Origin: Podila epigama | Taxonomy: Eukaryota; Mortierellomycota; Mortierellomycetes; Mortierellales; Mortierellaceae | Length of the DNA: 31,443 nucleotides | Reading direction: 5' to 3' | Assembly: GCA_015679605.1 (NCBI GenBank) | Contig: JAAAVE010000047.1 | Location: 1-31,443, forward strand | Shown here: positions 1-11,800 of the stretch, in pieces | Layout of the letters: every line of letters begins with the position of its first letter | Numbering within the stretch: position 1 is the first letter of the stretch | Notes under the pieces: model-generated | The model's database searches: none | The model's input: only the letters and a program-made list of their open reading frames with translations | Told to the model about the DNA's origin: nothing | Translations under genes and position numbers: made by a program

Positions 1-166
1 TTTTTTTTTTTTTTTTGGTGCTTTGGAACATGTTCTCATTCACCCACAACTCTCTCTTCACGCCGTCATGCATATATATTTACCTTCCATACCTTCCTCC
101 CTCCGTCTCTTTCTTCCGTCCGTCTGTCCCTGTTGCACTCATTCAATTGCTAGATTGCATTTTTAG

Positions 167-1282
167 TGTTATCAGCACTGGTTTACGTGATCTCGGGAAT
201 TGGTCTTTACCAACTCTACGCTGCCTCATCGCCCGAGCTTATTCCAAGTGTTAGGTCAGCGTCGGTTATCGGCTGTTGCATGACACTCACGATTGTCGTC
301 TCTATCATAGCACTTGTCTCTGGCAGAGGTGTCATTACCGACACTGCATTCCTTGTGAGTATCCTGATGTTTGTTTGAAGTGTTGAGTTTGTAATGGTCT
401 GGAGTTTAGAAAGATGGTTTTTTTTTTTTTTCATGGTTCCTTTCGATGCGGCATGTTAAATAACCAAGTGGGTTAATATTCTTTTTTCATAACTTTAAAT
501 TGGACATTATTACATAGTTTGCCTACATGGTTCTCAGCATGTATATTGCCGCGAGAAATGAAGCCATTGAGAAAGCCCCGACAAAGACTAGGATTATGCC
601 CTTGCACCGTGCTATCGAATTTGGCCCACTCTCTGTGCCATATCTTCAGAGGTATGTTGTGTGTGTATTACACCTTATATGTGCACACTTTTCTTTCTTG
701 CATATTTCTGGTTTAGAAATTAGACTTGGAGAAGAAAAGTAAATTGTTATTATGTGTGATTCAGAGACTAAAAAAAAAAAAAAAAATGTTGCCGTGAATA
801 GCTTGTCGTTGCAAGAGGTGGAAAAAATCACGATCCAGACATTGGTGCATCTCTCACAACTCGTTGGCATGATCTTTCGAGCACTGTCACCTAATGTTCT
901 CATCAGCCTTGTGTACAGGATGGGTGTTCTCACGGCGGTGTCTTATATTGCGCCTAGTCTGAATGTGGGTAATGGCTCGACACCGGTCTCGGCATCTGCG
1001 AATGGCAATGGGTTCTCAATTCGGAAATCATCGCGGGACGAGGATTTTTCTTTGGAGGACGATGAGACGGACGAAGGACAGGGTCGTTTTGTGCCCTGGT
1101 TGGCTAGTCTTGCCAAGCCAGTATTGTTGATGACCCACACACGCGTGTTACTCCAACATTTCGGGTATCTGAAACCAACTCTGGCGATCTGGGGATGGCT
1201 GAATGCGTTCCTGAGTCTCGCCCTCTTTACAGCGGAACTGGTCTTGGCCCGGGAGGATGCCTGGGACCATTACCGGGAGTGA
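167..1282 (+). CDS. ICE2-like ER membrane protein, 3' part (5' end outside window)
   Basis: Three exons are joined in phase: 167-354, 518-651 and 802-1282. The introns are 355-517 (GTGAGT...ATAG) and 652-801 (GTATGT...ATAG). The first visible exon begins after an acceptor at 166, or three codons later after 175; earlier exons lie off the left edge. About 266 C-terminal residues are visible. They hold at least four hydrophobic segments, among them SALVYVISGIGLY, CCMTLTIVVSIIALV, FLFAYMVLSMYIAA and WLNAFLSLALFTAELVL, and a polar acidic loop (SSRDEDFSLEDDETDEG) before the last one. The stretch around NVLISLVYRMGVLTAVSYI recalls the C-terminal part of the fungal ICE2 family. In yeast that ER protein is needed for cortical ER structure and membrane biogenesis and opposes the lipin phosphatase. 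Family assignment is from memory and moderate; another polytopic membrane protein is possible. The gene ends TGA and converges on the next gene. Confidence 0.55.
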
Positions 1283-2196
1283 ATAGGTTTAATGGTGAGA
1301 ATGATGATGGTGGAGAGATAGAGAGAGCGAGGAAAGAAAGTGGGGATAGTGGATGAAGAAAAAAAGAGTCTATCATGGAAAACAATTATATTTTTTTTTG
1401 CATACAATTTTTTTATTTTATTTTTCCATATCGATTGATGTATGAAATGTGTGTACCAATTGAGCATTGTTTTTTATAGCGAAGAGAGAAAAAGGAAAAG
1501 AAAAAGAAAAAGGGAACAAAGAGAAGAATCACACATCCTGACTTCCTATCACCAACTTCTTGTACACTCTCACCCAAAAAAAGCCAAGTCATTTTCACTC
1601 CTCCTCCCTGTTGTTTTTTGCATTTCTTCAAAGTCCTTTATGATAGAAGTGCTTCCCGTCTCTACTCTGCACTGGACACACTTTGACAAGTTGGTAGTTG
1701 TAATGTACAAATGAATATATAAAAAGCAATAATAGACACCAAAAAAAAGCCACTCTCTCCAAACAGCCCCAAACCCCCATGTCACTCTCACACAAAACAA
1801 GAATAAAAGTAAAAGAAAAGAAAAGGAAAGAAAGAAAGAAAGAAGCGATCGCCCTCATCCCCACAACCAGCGCAAGTTCCGAGAATACAACGAGTCCTCC
1901 TCATTGAGACCCACTGACAGTTTCTTTTTTTTGTTTTCTCCCCACCTTCTACTCTCACTTCCACAAGAAGCCAATCGACTGTTGGTTGTTCTCTTTTTTT
2001 CTTTGTTGTTGTTGTTGTTGTTGTTGAGCTGCAAGATTCTTTTTTTCCTCAGAGCTTCCCACTGCCCATCCAACTCAAAATACAAAGAACGAATGAGGGA
2101 GAACGAAAAAAAAAAAAAAATGAAAAATGAAAAAATGAAAAAATGAAATAAAAGAAAAAGAAAAAGAAAAATGAAAAGAAAGACAGGAAATGAAAC
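1283..2196. other. Convergent intergenic region, AT- and purine-rich
   Basis: This gap of 914 bases lies between the stop codons of two convergent genes and should hold both 3' UTRs. It contains long A and T runs, purine-rich GAAAG tracts (around 1485-1515 and 1801-1840), an AATAAA at 1802-1807 and a TTG repeat. The short open frames here are simple-sequence and not protein-like. I see no further gene. Confidence 0.6.
2003..2026. repeat. (TTG)8 microsatellite
   Basis: Eight uninterrupted TTG units lie in the convergent intergenic region. This is read directly from the sequence. Confidence 0.9.
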
Positions 2197-3186
2197 TTAA
2201 ATCATCATGCCCTGTCCGATACGTGCATCGGCACCATAGATACATGAGCTCCAGCGCTGATCTCTGTACTTGCGCATTTCGTTGAGAGGGACTCGCGCAT
2301 AGGAGGGAATCTCCATGGAACGACCATGTACTGGCACATACTCGGTCGTAGTTGTGACTGCTGGTTGACTCTCTTCAGGTTGAACTGGGAGTGCAGAGGG
2401 CAAGAGACCGGTTGATGATGGTACACTGGGTGATTGTGTGGATTGGCTTCCAATCATAGGTGAGTCGAGCGTGGTGCGAAACATGGCGTTGGTGGTTTGC
2501 ATCATCATGGGTGAGTTGGCAGGCGTGGCATTCATGTCCATGTCCATATCCAAGGAGTGGAGTGTAGCAGGTGATGCAACAGTGGAGGACGAGACTGATT
2601 CAGGTGTATGGTAGTTGAAGTTGTCAAAGCCCGATTGAGACTGACCAGCTGCATGGCCTACTGCAGAGCGGAGGAGAGGTGGCGGGTTGGACTGCATCCA
2701 ATTAGCTCCATGAGAGTTATTGTTGTGTGGCGAGTCAGGTCCATTTGGGGTGTGAGGTGTTCCTTGAGAGTTCGAATGAAAAGAAGCAAACTGCGAATTC
2801 TGCTTATTTGATCCACAGGCACGCTTGCCATTGGGCTGTTTTTGGATACACGGATGTGTGAGATAAAGGTGAGTGAGTGAATTTAGTGGTCGAATGCATG
2901 AGGCATACAGTATGCACTATCGTTATTGTTTGACAAAAATATCCAAACAATAGAACTATGCCACCGTACCTGCACCTCCTGGATAATCTCATCGTCAAAC
3001 TCATTCGAGTCCGTCTTGCGCTTGATTGTGCCTGCATCGACGTTGAGCATGTTGCCTATGATATGTAGAACCACATGGCACCTGTAGGTCAATAAATTTG
3101 TCAACTACTTGATATTCTCTAGTGTGTTTGTGCGCCTTATGTTTACCTGTGCCATATTGGACATAGTTATAACGAATGCGATTCAT
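2197..3186 (-). CDS. Unrecognised Ser/Pro/Asn-rich protein, 254 aa
   Basis: Three exons are joined on the minus strand: 3186-3147, 3055-2970 and 2835-2197. The introns are 3056-3146 (donor GTAAAC) and 2836-2969 (donor GTACGG), both ending in AG and leaving one open frame to a TAA. The chosen ATG starts MNRIRYNYVQYGTGNML. The frame stays open upstream to an acceptor-like TTGTAG near 3213-3218, so a further 5' exon is possible and the N-terminus is uncertain. The N-terminal 45 residues are charged (TIKRKTDSNEFDDEI). The middle is disordered and rich in Ser, Pro, Asn and Met (SLDMDMDMNATPANSPMMM). The last 45 residues look ordered and possibly conserved (SYARVPLNEMRKYRDQ, then WSSCIYGADARIGQG). 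I do not recognise a domain. A nuclear or regulatory role would fit the composition, but nothing in the sequence proves it. Confidence 0.6.
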
Positions 3187-3950
3187 GGTTGCTGTGTGGT
3201 AAAAATATGTTCTACAAATAGAAAATGTGCATGCAAGCAAATAAGTAATACATGTTAGTTTTGGCTTTGTTATGCTTGTTGCATCCCCATCCTTCTTTAA
3301 TGGCATGCACCTCTATCCTATATGTCGCCAAATTGCAACCACAGGGGTGTAATCGAGGAATGGGGCAAGGAGAAGACAGGGTGTAAAAATGGGGGTCAAG
3401 CAAAGAACCAAGCGGTGGACGCCTTTAATAAATGAAAAAGTAACAATGAAGTTCTTCCTGTACTCTTGCGTAACCAATAATCTCACGCTCCCTTTTCCTT
3501 TGTCTCATATTTGTTGTCGTATCACCGTGTGTATGTGTGTGTGCGTATGTTTGTAAATGAATGAACGTTGTCAATGGCCCTCTAATATCCAATGTTGTAT
3601 GGAATTGCAATTCTTCCAGGCGATATTTTGTTCATACTCACTTGTTGTGTGATTGATACGGATAAAAAAAAATGATAAGGAATATGGAAACGTGTGTAGA
3701 ATGGACGTGTTGATGTGATGTATGATATAATTGGAAGGACAGAGAGGTCTTTCAGCCTAGGGCTCAGAAAATGAAGAGTAGTTTGGAAAAGGACGATCTG
3801 TTCGGAGCAATTGTATCAATCAAATTCAAAATTTAAAAAATGGATAGAGAACAAGAAAGAGATATAGGGAGAATGTCAATATGTCAAGGGTGTTCAGTGA
3901 TAGGGATGCTAGAAGAGGAGGAAAGGAATTGGCTGATGGGGGATCCAAAA

Positions 3951-4010
3951 GGAGTAGAGTAGAGTGGAGTGGAGTGGAGTGGAGTGGATTGGAGTAGAGT
4001 AGAGAAGAGT
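3951..4010. repeat. Pentanucleotide array, GGAGT/AGAGT, 12 units
   Basis: Twelve consecutive five-base units are almost all GGAGT or AGAGT. A looser GGAGTA-rich stretch continues to about 4050. This is read directly; no coding role is likely. Confidence 0.85.
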
Positions 4011-4278
4011 CAAGGAAGTGAAGTGAAGTAAGTAGGAGTAGGAGTAGAAGTGAAGAAGGAAAAAAAAAGGGAATGGGAAATTTCATCATGAAAAGGAGGA
4101 AGGACGCCACCCAAAACGTGACATGACTGCTTCTTCGGAGACCTGGGCCCTTCGGTTTTTTAAATTTTTTTTTTGGGCAAAGCAAAGTTTCAACGTACAA
4201 ATCAGGTGTGGTGATGAAACAGAAACAGGGCGTGCCTTGAAGTGTACGTGAACTCCGTGTGGTGAGGAGGAGGAGGAG

Positions 4279-4280
<2 letters not shown>

Positions 4281-4309
<29 letters not shown>
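4281..4309. repeat. (GA)n microsatellite
   Basis: An uninterrupted GA dinucleotide run of 29 bases follows a GGA-rich stretch, all in the divergent intergenic region. Confidence 0.95.
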
Positions 4310-4311
<2 letters not shown>

Positions 4312-4916
4312 CATTGGAGTATCTGATCCACATCCACGTCCACATTCACATCCATCCACTCACAATCCTTTCCTAAGCATCCCTTGAATTATCCTTCCCC
4401 CTACATGTTATAGACTGACTGCATTCATACCGAATAGTTGTCAAATTCAACTCCTGTGTGATTATCATGTTGATACAGACTGATGCTTGTCTTGTTAGGG
4501 AGAGGACATTATTGGGGATTGGGCATTGGGCGTGTTTGTATGGCGAAAATGGGTGCATGGGGTTATTTGGGGTTGTATGAGTGACTCGAACGACCTGATG
4601 GTTAACATTGTAGCATGCTTGCATGAAGCATAAAAGAGTGAGTCCCGAGTGTCTGTCTCAGTTTGGCGGGTTGTTCTCTGCAATGCTATGGCTATGGCCA
4701 TGTGCCAACAACGCACGCATAGTAAAAGGTATTTTACAACTCCCTTTGTGTCAATGTCGAACTGTACCCTGCACTGGACAAGCAAATGATAATTGCTCTC
4801 ATGCTCTCTCTTTTCAACTCTCTTTTCAACTTTCATCTCTGTTGCCTGCCTCGTGCGACTTTTGTGGACAAGGTTAATACAACTTTGGATGGCGCTGTTC
4901 AGAGATGCGGGAATGA

Positions 4917-4946
4917 GAGACAGACAGACAGACAGAGAGATTGAAT

Positions 4947-4970
<24 letters not shown>
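4917..4970. repeat. GACA and TG microsatellites
   Basis: A run of GACA units (about 4917-4935) is followed after a short spacer by a perfect TG run (4947-4970) and then a short GA run. This is non-coding simple sequence upstream of the cytolinker gene. Confidence 0.9.
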
Positions 4971-4979
<9 letters not shown>

Positions 4980-5894
4980 AGGCTGTTAAGCTGTAAGGGT
5001 ATCGTTCGTTCGTTCCCCCATCACCCCTAACATTTTGTAATTTTACGCCCTTTTAATTTTTTCATCTCTCCTTTGTCCCACCTTTTTCTTTCTTTCCACC
5101 TTTTCATACTTTGCAACTTTCTTTTATTTTTTGTCAAACCCATTGGCATTCCACACCCAAATCCACATCCACATCCCCCCCATCCTAATCCAAATTCAGA
5201 TCTCCACAATAAAGCACGAACATACCTACACTCACCTACACCTACACCTACAGGTATTATCCTCACATCGCGCGTCCTTTTTTGTTTCACCGACCCTTTA
5301 TCCACTACGCGTCCAAGCAAGACATGTACATGGCCGACTTATATGAAAAGGGACAATGCTCACCCCCCCATTAACAACACCTTTTATTTTTTTATTGTTA
5401 AATTCGTCTCCACCCCGTCTCCTTGACATTTCGCAGGCAGCATTTTCAACCCACCTTTCCACTGTTCATAACTCTCTCCCTCCCTCGCACTCTTTCTTTC
5501 TTTCTGTGTTTTATTGCCCGCCTCCGTCCCCTTGAATGTCCACAGTGACATCGAATTAGCAAGAAAGAAAAAAAAAATAGCAAGAGAAAGCAAGGCAAGA
5601 ACCGCCATCCCATTTACACGATCCATAATACCCCATTGCGGCTTTTTTTTGTGTACAAGAGACTCGGCACCTTTACTCATCCTGCTTTGTTAATCTCCCA
5701 ATCGAAACCCATCTTGATCATCTCATCATACTCTCTTCAACAACAAAACAAACAAAACATCAAAAATAACAAAAATACAGGATTCTCAGCACTCGTACAT
5801 AGGCGACAGCAACAACGCAGAGTGAAAGACAGAGAGTGTGATTCGTAGTTGAGTGAGCAAGAGACTCGATACCCATACAAGAGACATTTTTACC

Positions 5895-8800
5895 ATGTCC
5901 TGGCTCCTCAAGAGCAAACGGCTCCAATCCGCAGGCAACAATAACACTACCAACAACAACAATAATAATACAAGCACCAGCAGTAGCAATAATGGCAACG
6001 GTATTTATAGCCTCGGCAGTAACAGCAACAGCTCAGGCAGTAGTTTCACCACAGGCGGCAGTAGTCTCTTAAATAGTTACAGCACATCGCCTGGCGCTCA
6101 GTCATCTCATTCACTTCTCCTCCATCACAATCATCTCCTCACCAGCAGCAATCTCCTCCACCATCTCGACGCAGGCGAAGAAATGGTCAGACAGTTTGCT
6201 GCTTCTCAGCTTGATACTCAAAAGACCGCCTTCATGCGCTGGGTCAACGTCCAGCTTGCCAACACATCATACACCCCCATGGCCTCCATAGAACGGGACC
6301 TCCGAGACGGCAAACGGCTCATTGGCCTACTCGAAGCCGTCTCCAAAGAACCCCTCAAGCCCGAGCGCGGCAATATGCGCATTCACCAAATGGCTAACGT
6401 CTCCAAAGCCCTAGCCTTCCTTGAAAAGCGTACCGAGGATGGCCTTGGTACAATCGGAAATGAAGACATTGTTGACGGCAACATCAAGCTGACCCTTGGC
6501 CTTATCTGGATCATCATCTACCGCTTTCAGATCCAACAGGTCGCTAATACCATGGCCGAATTCTACCCATTCCTAGCAGCCGATGACATGATGGTAAGTT
6601 GTCCACAGTCAACCCTCAATGGAGAGACCAGAGAATATCTGGTCAGAGACACAAGCTATTTTTATGAGAGCGGAGTGAGTAAGCGAGCCCACACCTCATT
6701 CAACATCAACAACAGCAACATTCAGCATACAACAGCAACAGCAACAGCAACAGCAACAACAACTCACGGATGGACGATGGTCGATTATTGTAGCTCGTGC
6801 TTTTGTTTGTTTTCCACCCATCCCAGTGCATGGAGGATGTGGGCGCGTGCTCAAGTCAAGTAGATGTGACACCGTTGTGTTGCTTTGCATGTTTGCATGT
6901 GCATCTTATCCCTATCCCTTTCCCTATCCCCCTTCCGCCGATATGTCTTCCTTGCGCGACAAACAGACGGATTGAGTTCAAAAAAATGCAAGAGACCACA
7001 GGCATGCTGCAAAAAAAAGGACAAGGATGGGCTGGACTATATTTTGCTCTTGGCTGGCCAAGGAGAGATGGATGGGTCGGGTCCAGTGTAAAAATTGATC
7101 GCATCGATCTCCCGCAGCATGCCATCCGACGCCTTGTGTACCATTAGATCACAACATTGACCACCCCAACCAACCAGCCCACCAGCGCAGCTAAAGCCTA
7201 ACACATGTGAGGGAGCAAAGGGAAAAAAAGGATTTCGTTACCAGACGGATGACTGCATGAACTACGAACCACTGGACAGAAACACAGCGGAAAATGACTG
7301 ACGGGAAAGCTGTAATCTTCCATTCCTGGGAGAAAATTGCAATTCTTCCCTAGCCTTGGTGTCTTGGCAACTTGCTGCAATTGTATACACAAGACATATC
7401 AGCCAACTCACCTTCGCATCCATTTTTAACTATTATGCCTATTTAACATAGGAATCAGAGGATGTGCTGCCAGCAACTAATACCACTCCCAAGAGCAAGA
7501 AGAAGGTAACATCGCAGCAAGTTGATGCTAAACAAGCCTTGCTGCGATGGGTGCGCTATCAACTTGAGGACTATTCGGACGTTATTCCTCCCATCCAGGA
7601 TTTCCATCGCTCGTGGCGAACAGGTCTTGCCTTTGCAGCCCTCATCCATCGACATGATCCTTCTTTCATCCCCGACTTTTGTGAAGCCATCCTCCCCTTA
7701 CCTTTTGAGACTGTGGACGAGTGGCGGAGGACGCTGACTATGGCATTTGATATTGCTTTCAAAAATATGGCCCTCCCTCGGCTCCTGGATCCAGAGGACC
7801 TTGTCGATGTAGAAACGCCGGATGAGCGTTCCATCATGACGTACATTTCAGAGTACTACCTGGTCATGTCCAAACATCAATCCGAGCAGGACCCTGCTGT
7901 GGCTGCCGACTTGCGGGCCAAGCGGCTTCAAGCCAAACATCAACGTCTTGCCCTCGCAGGCGAGGACCAAGAAGCTACCCGACGCAGGATCCAAGAAGAA
8001 GAGGAGCGGAGACGCCGCGAGGAGAATGAAGAGCTTGAGCGTATTAGGCTCAGGCGGATGGAAATTGAGGGTTGGTCCATCCGAGCAGCTGAACGTGCGA
8101 GGGAGGAAGAAGAGGCGCTCAGGAAACGGCGTCAGGAAGAAGAAGAAAGACGACTCCAACGCAAATTAAGACGCGAGCAGCGCGAAAGGGAAAAGGAGCT
8201 CCTTCGACAACAGTCTGCAAGTGGCGGCCTCTCGACGAGGAATACTGTCGGATCACCCAGGGGTGGCTCCGTCTTTTCTGAATCAGAGCACGAGTTTTCA
8301 GATTCGGAAACGGAGGCCATGGACCCCAAAGAACAGGAAAAGCGGCAGCAGGAACTGGACGAAAAGTTGACAGAGTACCACCAGGGCATTGCTGAACTGT
8401 CAGAGTGGATCCGGCAGCAAGACGATGCTCTTCCTCAGTCACCAGATACGTCAACACCCCTTGACAGAGGACGCGATCTCGACCCTCTAACAGAAGCCAT
8501 CAAGCTGGTCGAGGAGGCACAGGCCATCAAGGAGCACGTCATGTCACACCTTCACGATGTGCGCGAAGAGCTCCTCGAATTTGAAAATCCGGATCTGGCT
8601 CCGGAGCAAGTCAGTGAGATGGACAAGAAATGGTGGGAACTTGAGACTCTCTGGACAGCTCTCACCAACAAAGTCGTCGTGGCTAAAGATGCCGCAGAGG
8701 AGGTCAAATGGATCATTGATTGTACACAGGAAATCGACCGTGTGAATGGCGAGATCCGCAAGTTTGAGATGCAGCTCTTGGCAGCAGCCGAGAAACGCAT

Positions 8801-11800
8801 GGAGGAGACTATCCAGGACCGGTCTCAAAAGTCGACTCTGGAGCAACAGGACGTCAACCTCTCCTCCATTGGCTTCCTCATAAAGACATATGTCGACTTT
8901 TTAACCTCGCTCATGGATCCCAAGGTACATCACTACGACGCACCAGAGCACCTCACGGCCCGCAACACTGAACTCACGACTGTCATCCTACCCCACTTGG
9001 CGGTTGTGATTGAAAAGGCGCAACAAAACTTGGCCAGTGATCGACTGCTCCGCTCCTTCTTGGATGCCTATGTGCTTTCAGAGGCATGGATCGGAGAGAG
9101 CATTGAATGGTTAGCCAACATTGAGGTGCCCAAATTTGTATCAGACGATGTCTGGATGGGTGCTCACACTGTTCAACAATATGTCACGCGAGATAAAATG
9201 CGTGATCTCAATCTCGACTTTTTGGAGGACGAGGTAGAAGAACTTAAGGCGGAGCTCGCGGAGGAGCAAGGTGAGGTCACCACGTTCCGTTCCAGCGGGT
9301 TCGCAAAGCTGGACGAGCAGGCCAAAATTGTTATTGAAAGTGTCCAAAAAAATGAGGACCCCACGGCGGACAGGACGACACAAACTGTTCAAGACATGAT
9401 GGCTGATGTGATGAGTAATTTGGTCAAGGTCGAGCAATTGCTTCCAAAGGAGGCTAAGCATTGTGAGTATGCTACCAAGGTCATGGACTATCTGCAGGCA
9501 GCACGGTCCGTTTTGACTGAGATGGAGAGCTCCTTCGAAATCATCCGTCGGTGGGAGATGAGTGAAGCAGATGCGCAGGTGGAGGTGCGCGTGATTCAAG
9601 TGGAGGACGGATATCGCAACATCGAGGCCGACTTTTATCAAGACAAGACCGAACCTTACATCTGGGAGTCAGTCCAGGTGCGCCATGCAGGATTTACCAG
9701 TGTTGTCAAGGACTTGCGTGTGGGCTTTATTCAAAAGCAAAAGATGATCCATGGTGACCGACAGATGAAGGCATTCTTGGACTTTACAGAGGCTTGTCGG
9801 GAAACACTCCGCGACTATAGAACACATCTCCGCAATGAGCCTCCATGGACAGGATTTGGTGGAGAGGATCTGACTCCCTTTGACGATTTTGCCTCGTTAG
9901 TGAGTTTTGTCGGCCAGTCTTTGGAGTCTTTTGAGAGTGGCAGGTATATCGAATACAAGAAGGATGGAGAGGCTGCGATGATCATGGCCAGCCAGTCCGA
10001 AGCCCGTCAAGATCCAGCTGTCGTGCAAGCCAAGCTCGAAGACGTTTCACGTCTTTTGAGTGATATCAAGGCGCTAAAATCAGATCGTGAGCGCGATGCT
10101 CAGATTGTGGTCGACTGCCGGACGCTTGTCAAGGCGTTCAAGGAGCTGAGCTGTGAATATCAGAACCTGCAAGCCGAATTCGCAGCTGTGGAGACCTTGG
10201 AGCCCACTCAAGTCGATATTTTAAAGGACCTTGGCGAGAGGTCGAACCTGCTTGGCAACCGCCTTGTTGCTCTCGAGCAGGAGAGTGCCTACCGGTACCT
10301 GGTCAAAGACCCGACTTGTAAGGAGACGCTGGGCAACATCAAAAAGTCTCAACTGTCCATTGAACATGATATCGCACGCTTGCAATCAAATCTCGAGTCC
10401 AAACAACAATGGGATTTGGCCTGGCACACATTCTCAGAGCGCGTGGTGACCCTGGAGCAGTATCTCAATGACTCTGCAGCAGAAATGACAACCCGTGGGG
10501 CTTTCTCTACTGATTTCCTCTGTGCGGATGATACTATCTGGCGCAAGGGAGAGAGCGATTTACAAGAGACCGTAGCTGCCAACGCAGACACGCTCTCCTC
10601 GTTGAAGAACTTTCAACGCATGCGGCTTTCGGAGCTTACGGCGTTAGCTCATGCATTGGAACAATGTGCGGATCTCGTTGGAGGCCCAGAGTCTCTTGGC
10701 CCTGTCAGAAAGGAACAGTTCCACAAGGCCACGCTGCAGCAACAACAGCTGAGGGATCACCACAGTGAACTCGTAAATATGAATAACGAGGAAAAACTGC
10801 AGCTGGATCTTTTTGCCAAGCGACTGAAGTGGTCGCAGGTGCAAACAGACGCCAAGTTCGAAGTGGAGCTCTTGATGACAGCATGCCAAGGTATACTTGA
10901 ACTTCTTGCCTCTTTTTTTTCATTATCCATGTTTGATAGTTATCCAAGTTGTTTTTTCGCTATCCAAATGCGATTGTCATTTTGGCTCGTCGACTAATCA
11001 CACAGTGTTTCCTTCTTTTCCTTCTTTCTCATAGATACTATCCAAAAATACTCACAGTTAGTTAAGACGTGCCAGCAGAGCAGTGACTCATCAGGTTTGT
11101 TGATAGTTCTTCTATGAACAATTGTTACCTTTGTATCCTTTCTTGTTACTAAACGTCAGTATACCATGGGCCATTTGTAGGACTTAGCGCTCGCGCAGCT
11201 GAACAAATGCGAGAGCAGATCGGACATCTTACTTCAATGGCAGCTGCCAAGAAGATGTCTCGGTACGATACTGCTCTTAACACCTTCAATGCGCTCGTTG
11301 ACCAAGCCAAGCTTGCCCATCGGTCAATCCCCACCAACTTGGACGGAGAGCTTGTCGAGTTCAAGAACCAGTATGACTATCTCGACACTCACCTGGACTA
11401 TGCTAGCCAGCTTGCTCATCAAGCCGAGCAGATTGCCGCTTTCCTTGAAAAGGCGGAGTCTGTTGACAGCGGGTTGATCAATGCCGCCATGGACTTGAAG
11501 GGCGACAAGGAAGCTTCCATCGAATCCATTGAACTAGCTAACAAGGCACGCACTGGATACACTGCTCTTGTCAGCGATCTCGAGCCTCTTTTGATTGCCC
11601 CTGTGCCCGCGGAGAATATAGCTGCTCATTACATCGACTCGAGACAGGAAGACCAAGATAACGTGAAAAAAGTGCTGAACGAACGTGTAGGTCGTAGCAC
11701 CGAATTGGACCAAGCGCTGGTGCCGCTCTTGAGCGACGTTCACAGCTTGCTGGAGTACCAAAACGGCCTTCGTTCGCTACTCAGAAGTTTGTCTGAGCAC

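Larger units (their letters stand above)
3187..5894. other. Divergent intergenic region rich in simple repeats
   Basis: These 2.7 kb separate the unrecognised minus-strand gene from the giant plus-strand cytoskeletal gene, so both promoters and 5' UTRs should lie here. I found no convincing coding exon. The region carries a GGAGT/AGAGT pentamer array, GA, GACA and TG runs, and CCACATCC-like and CACCTA-like short repeats near 5160-5250. Pyrimidine-rich stretches approach the ATG at 5895. One ACGCGT lies at 5307-5312. A possible 5' UTR splice donor (ACAG/GTATTA) occurs near 5252. Confidence 0.55.

Noticed and set aside
717-764. Alternative acceptors (TTTAG at 716, TTCAG at 764) for the second visible ICE2-like intron
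   Set aside because: Both lead to an immediate stop codon, while the acceptor at 801 keeps the frame open to the end of the gene.
3826-4359. 177-codon open frame on the minus strand
   Set aside because: It reads through GA, GGAGT and GGAGTA repeats and gives only Leu/Ser/His/Thr low-complexity peptide; no domain and no splice context.
5853-5894. Upstream non-ATG extension of the cytolinker frame
   Set aside because: The 14 extra codons start at GTG; the first ATG in frame is at 5895 and nothing supports a non-AUG start.
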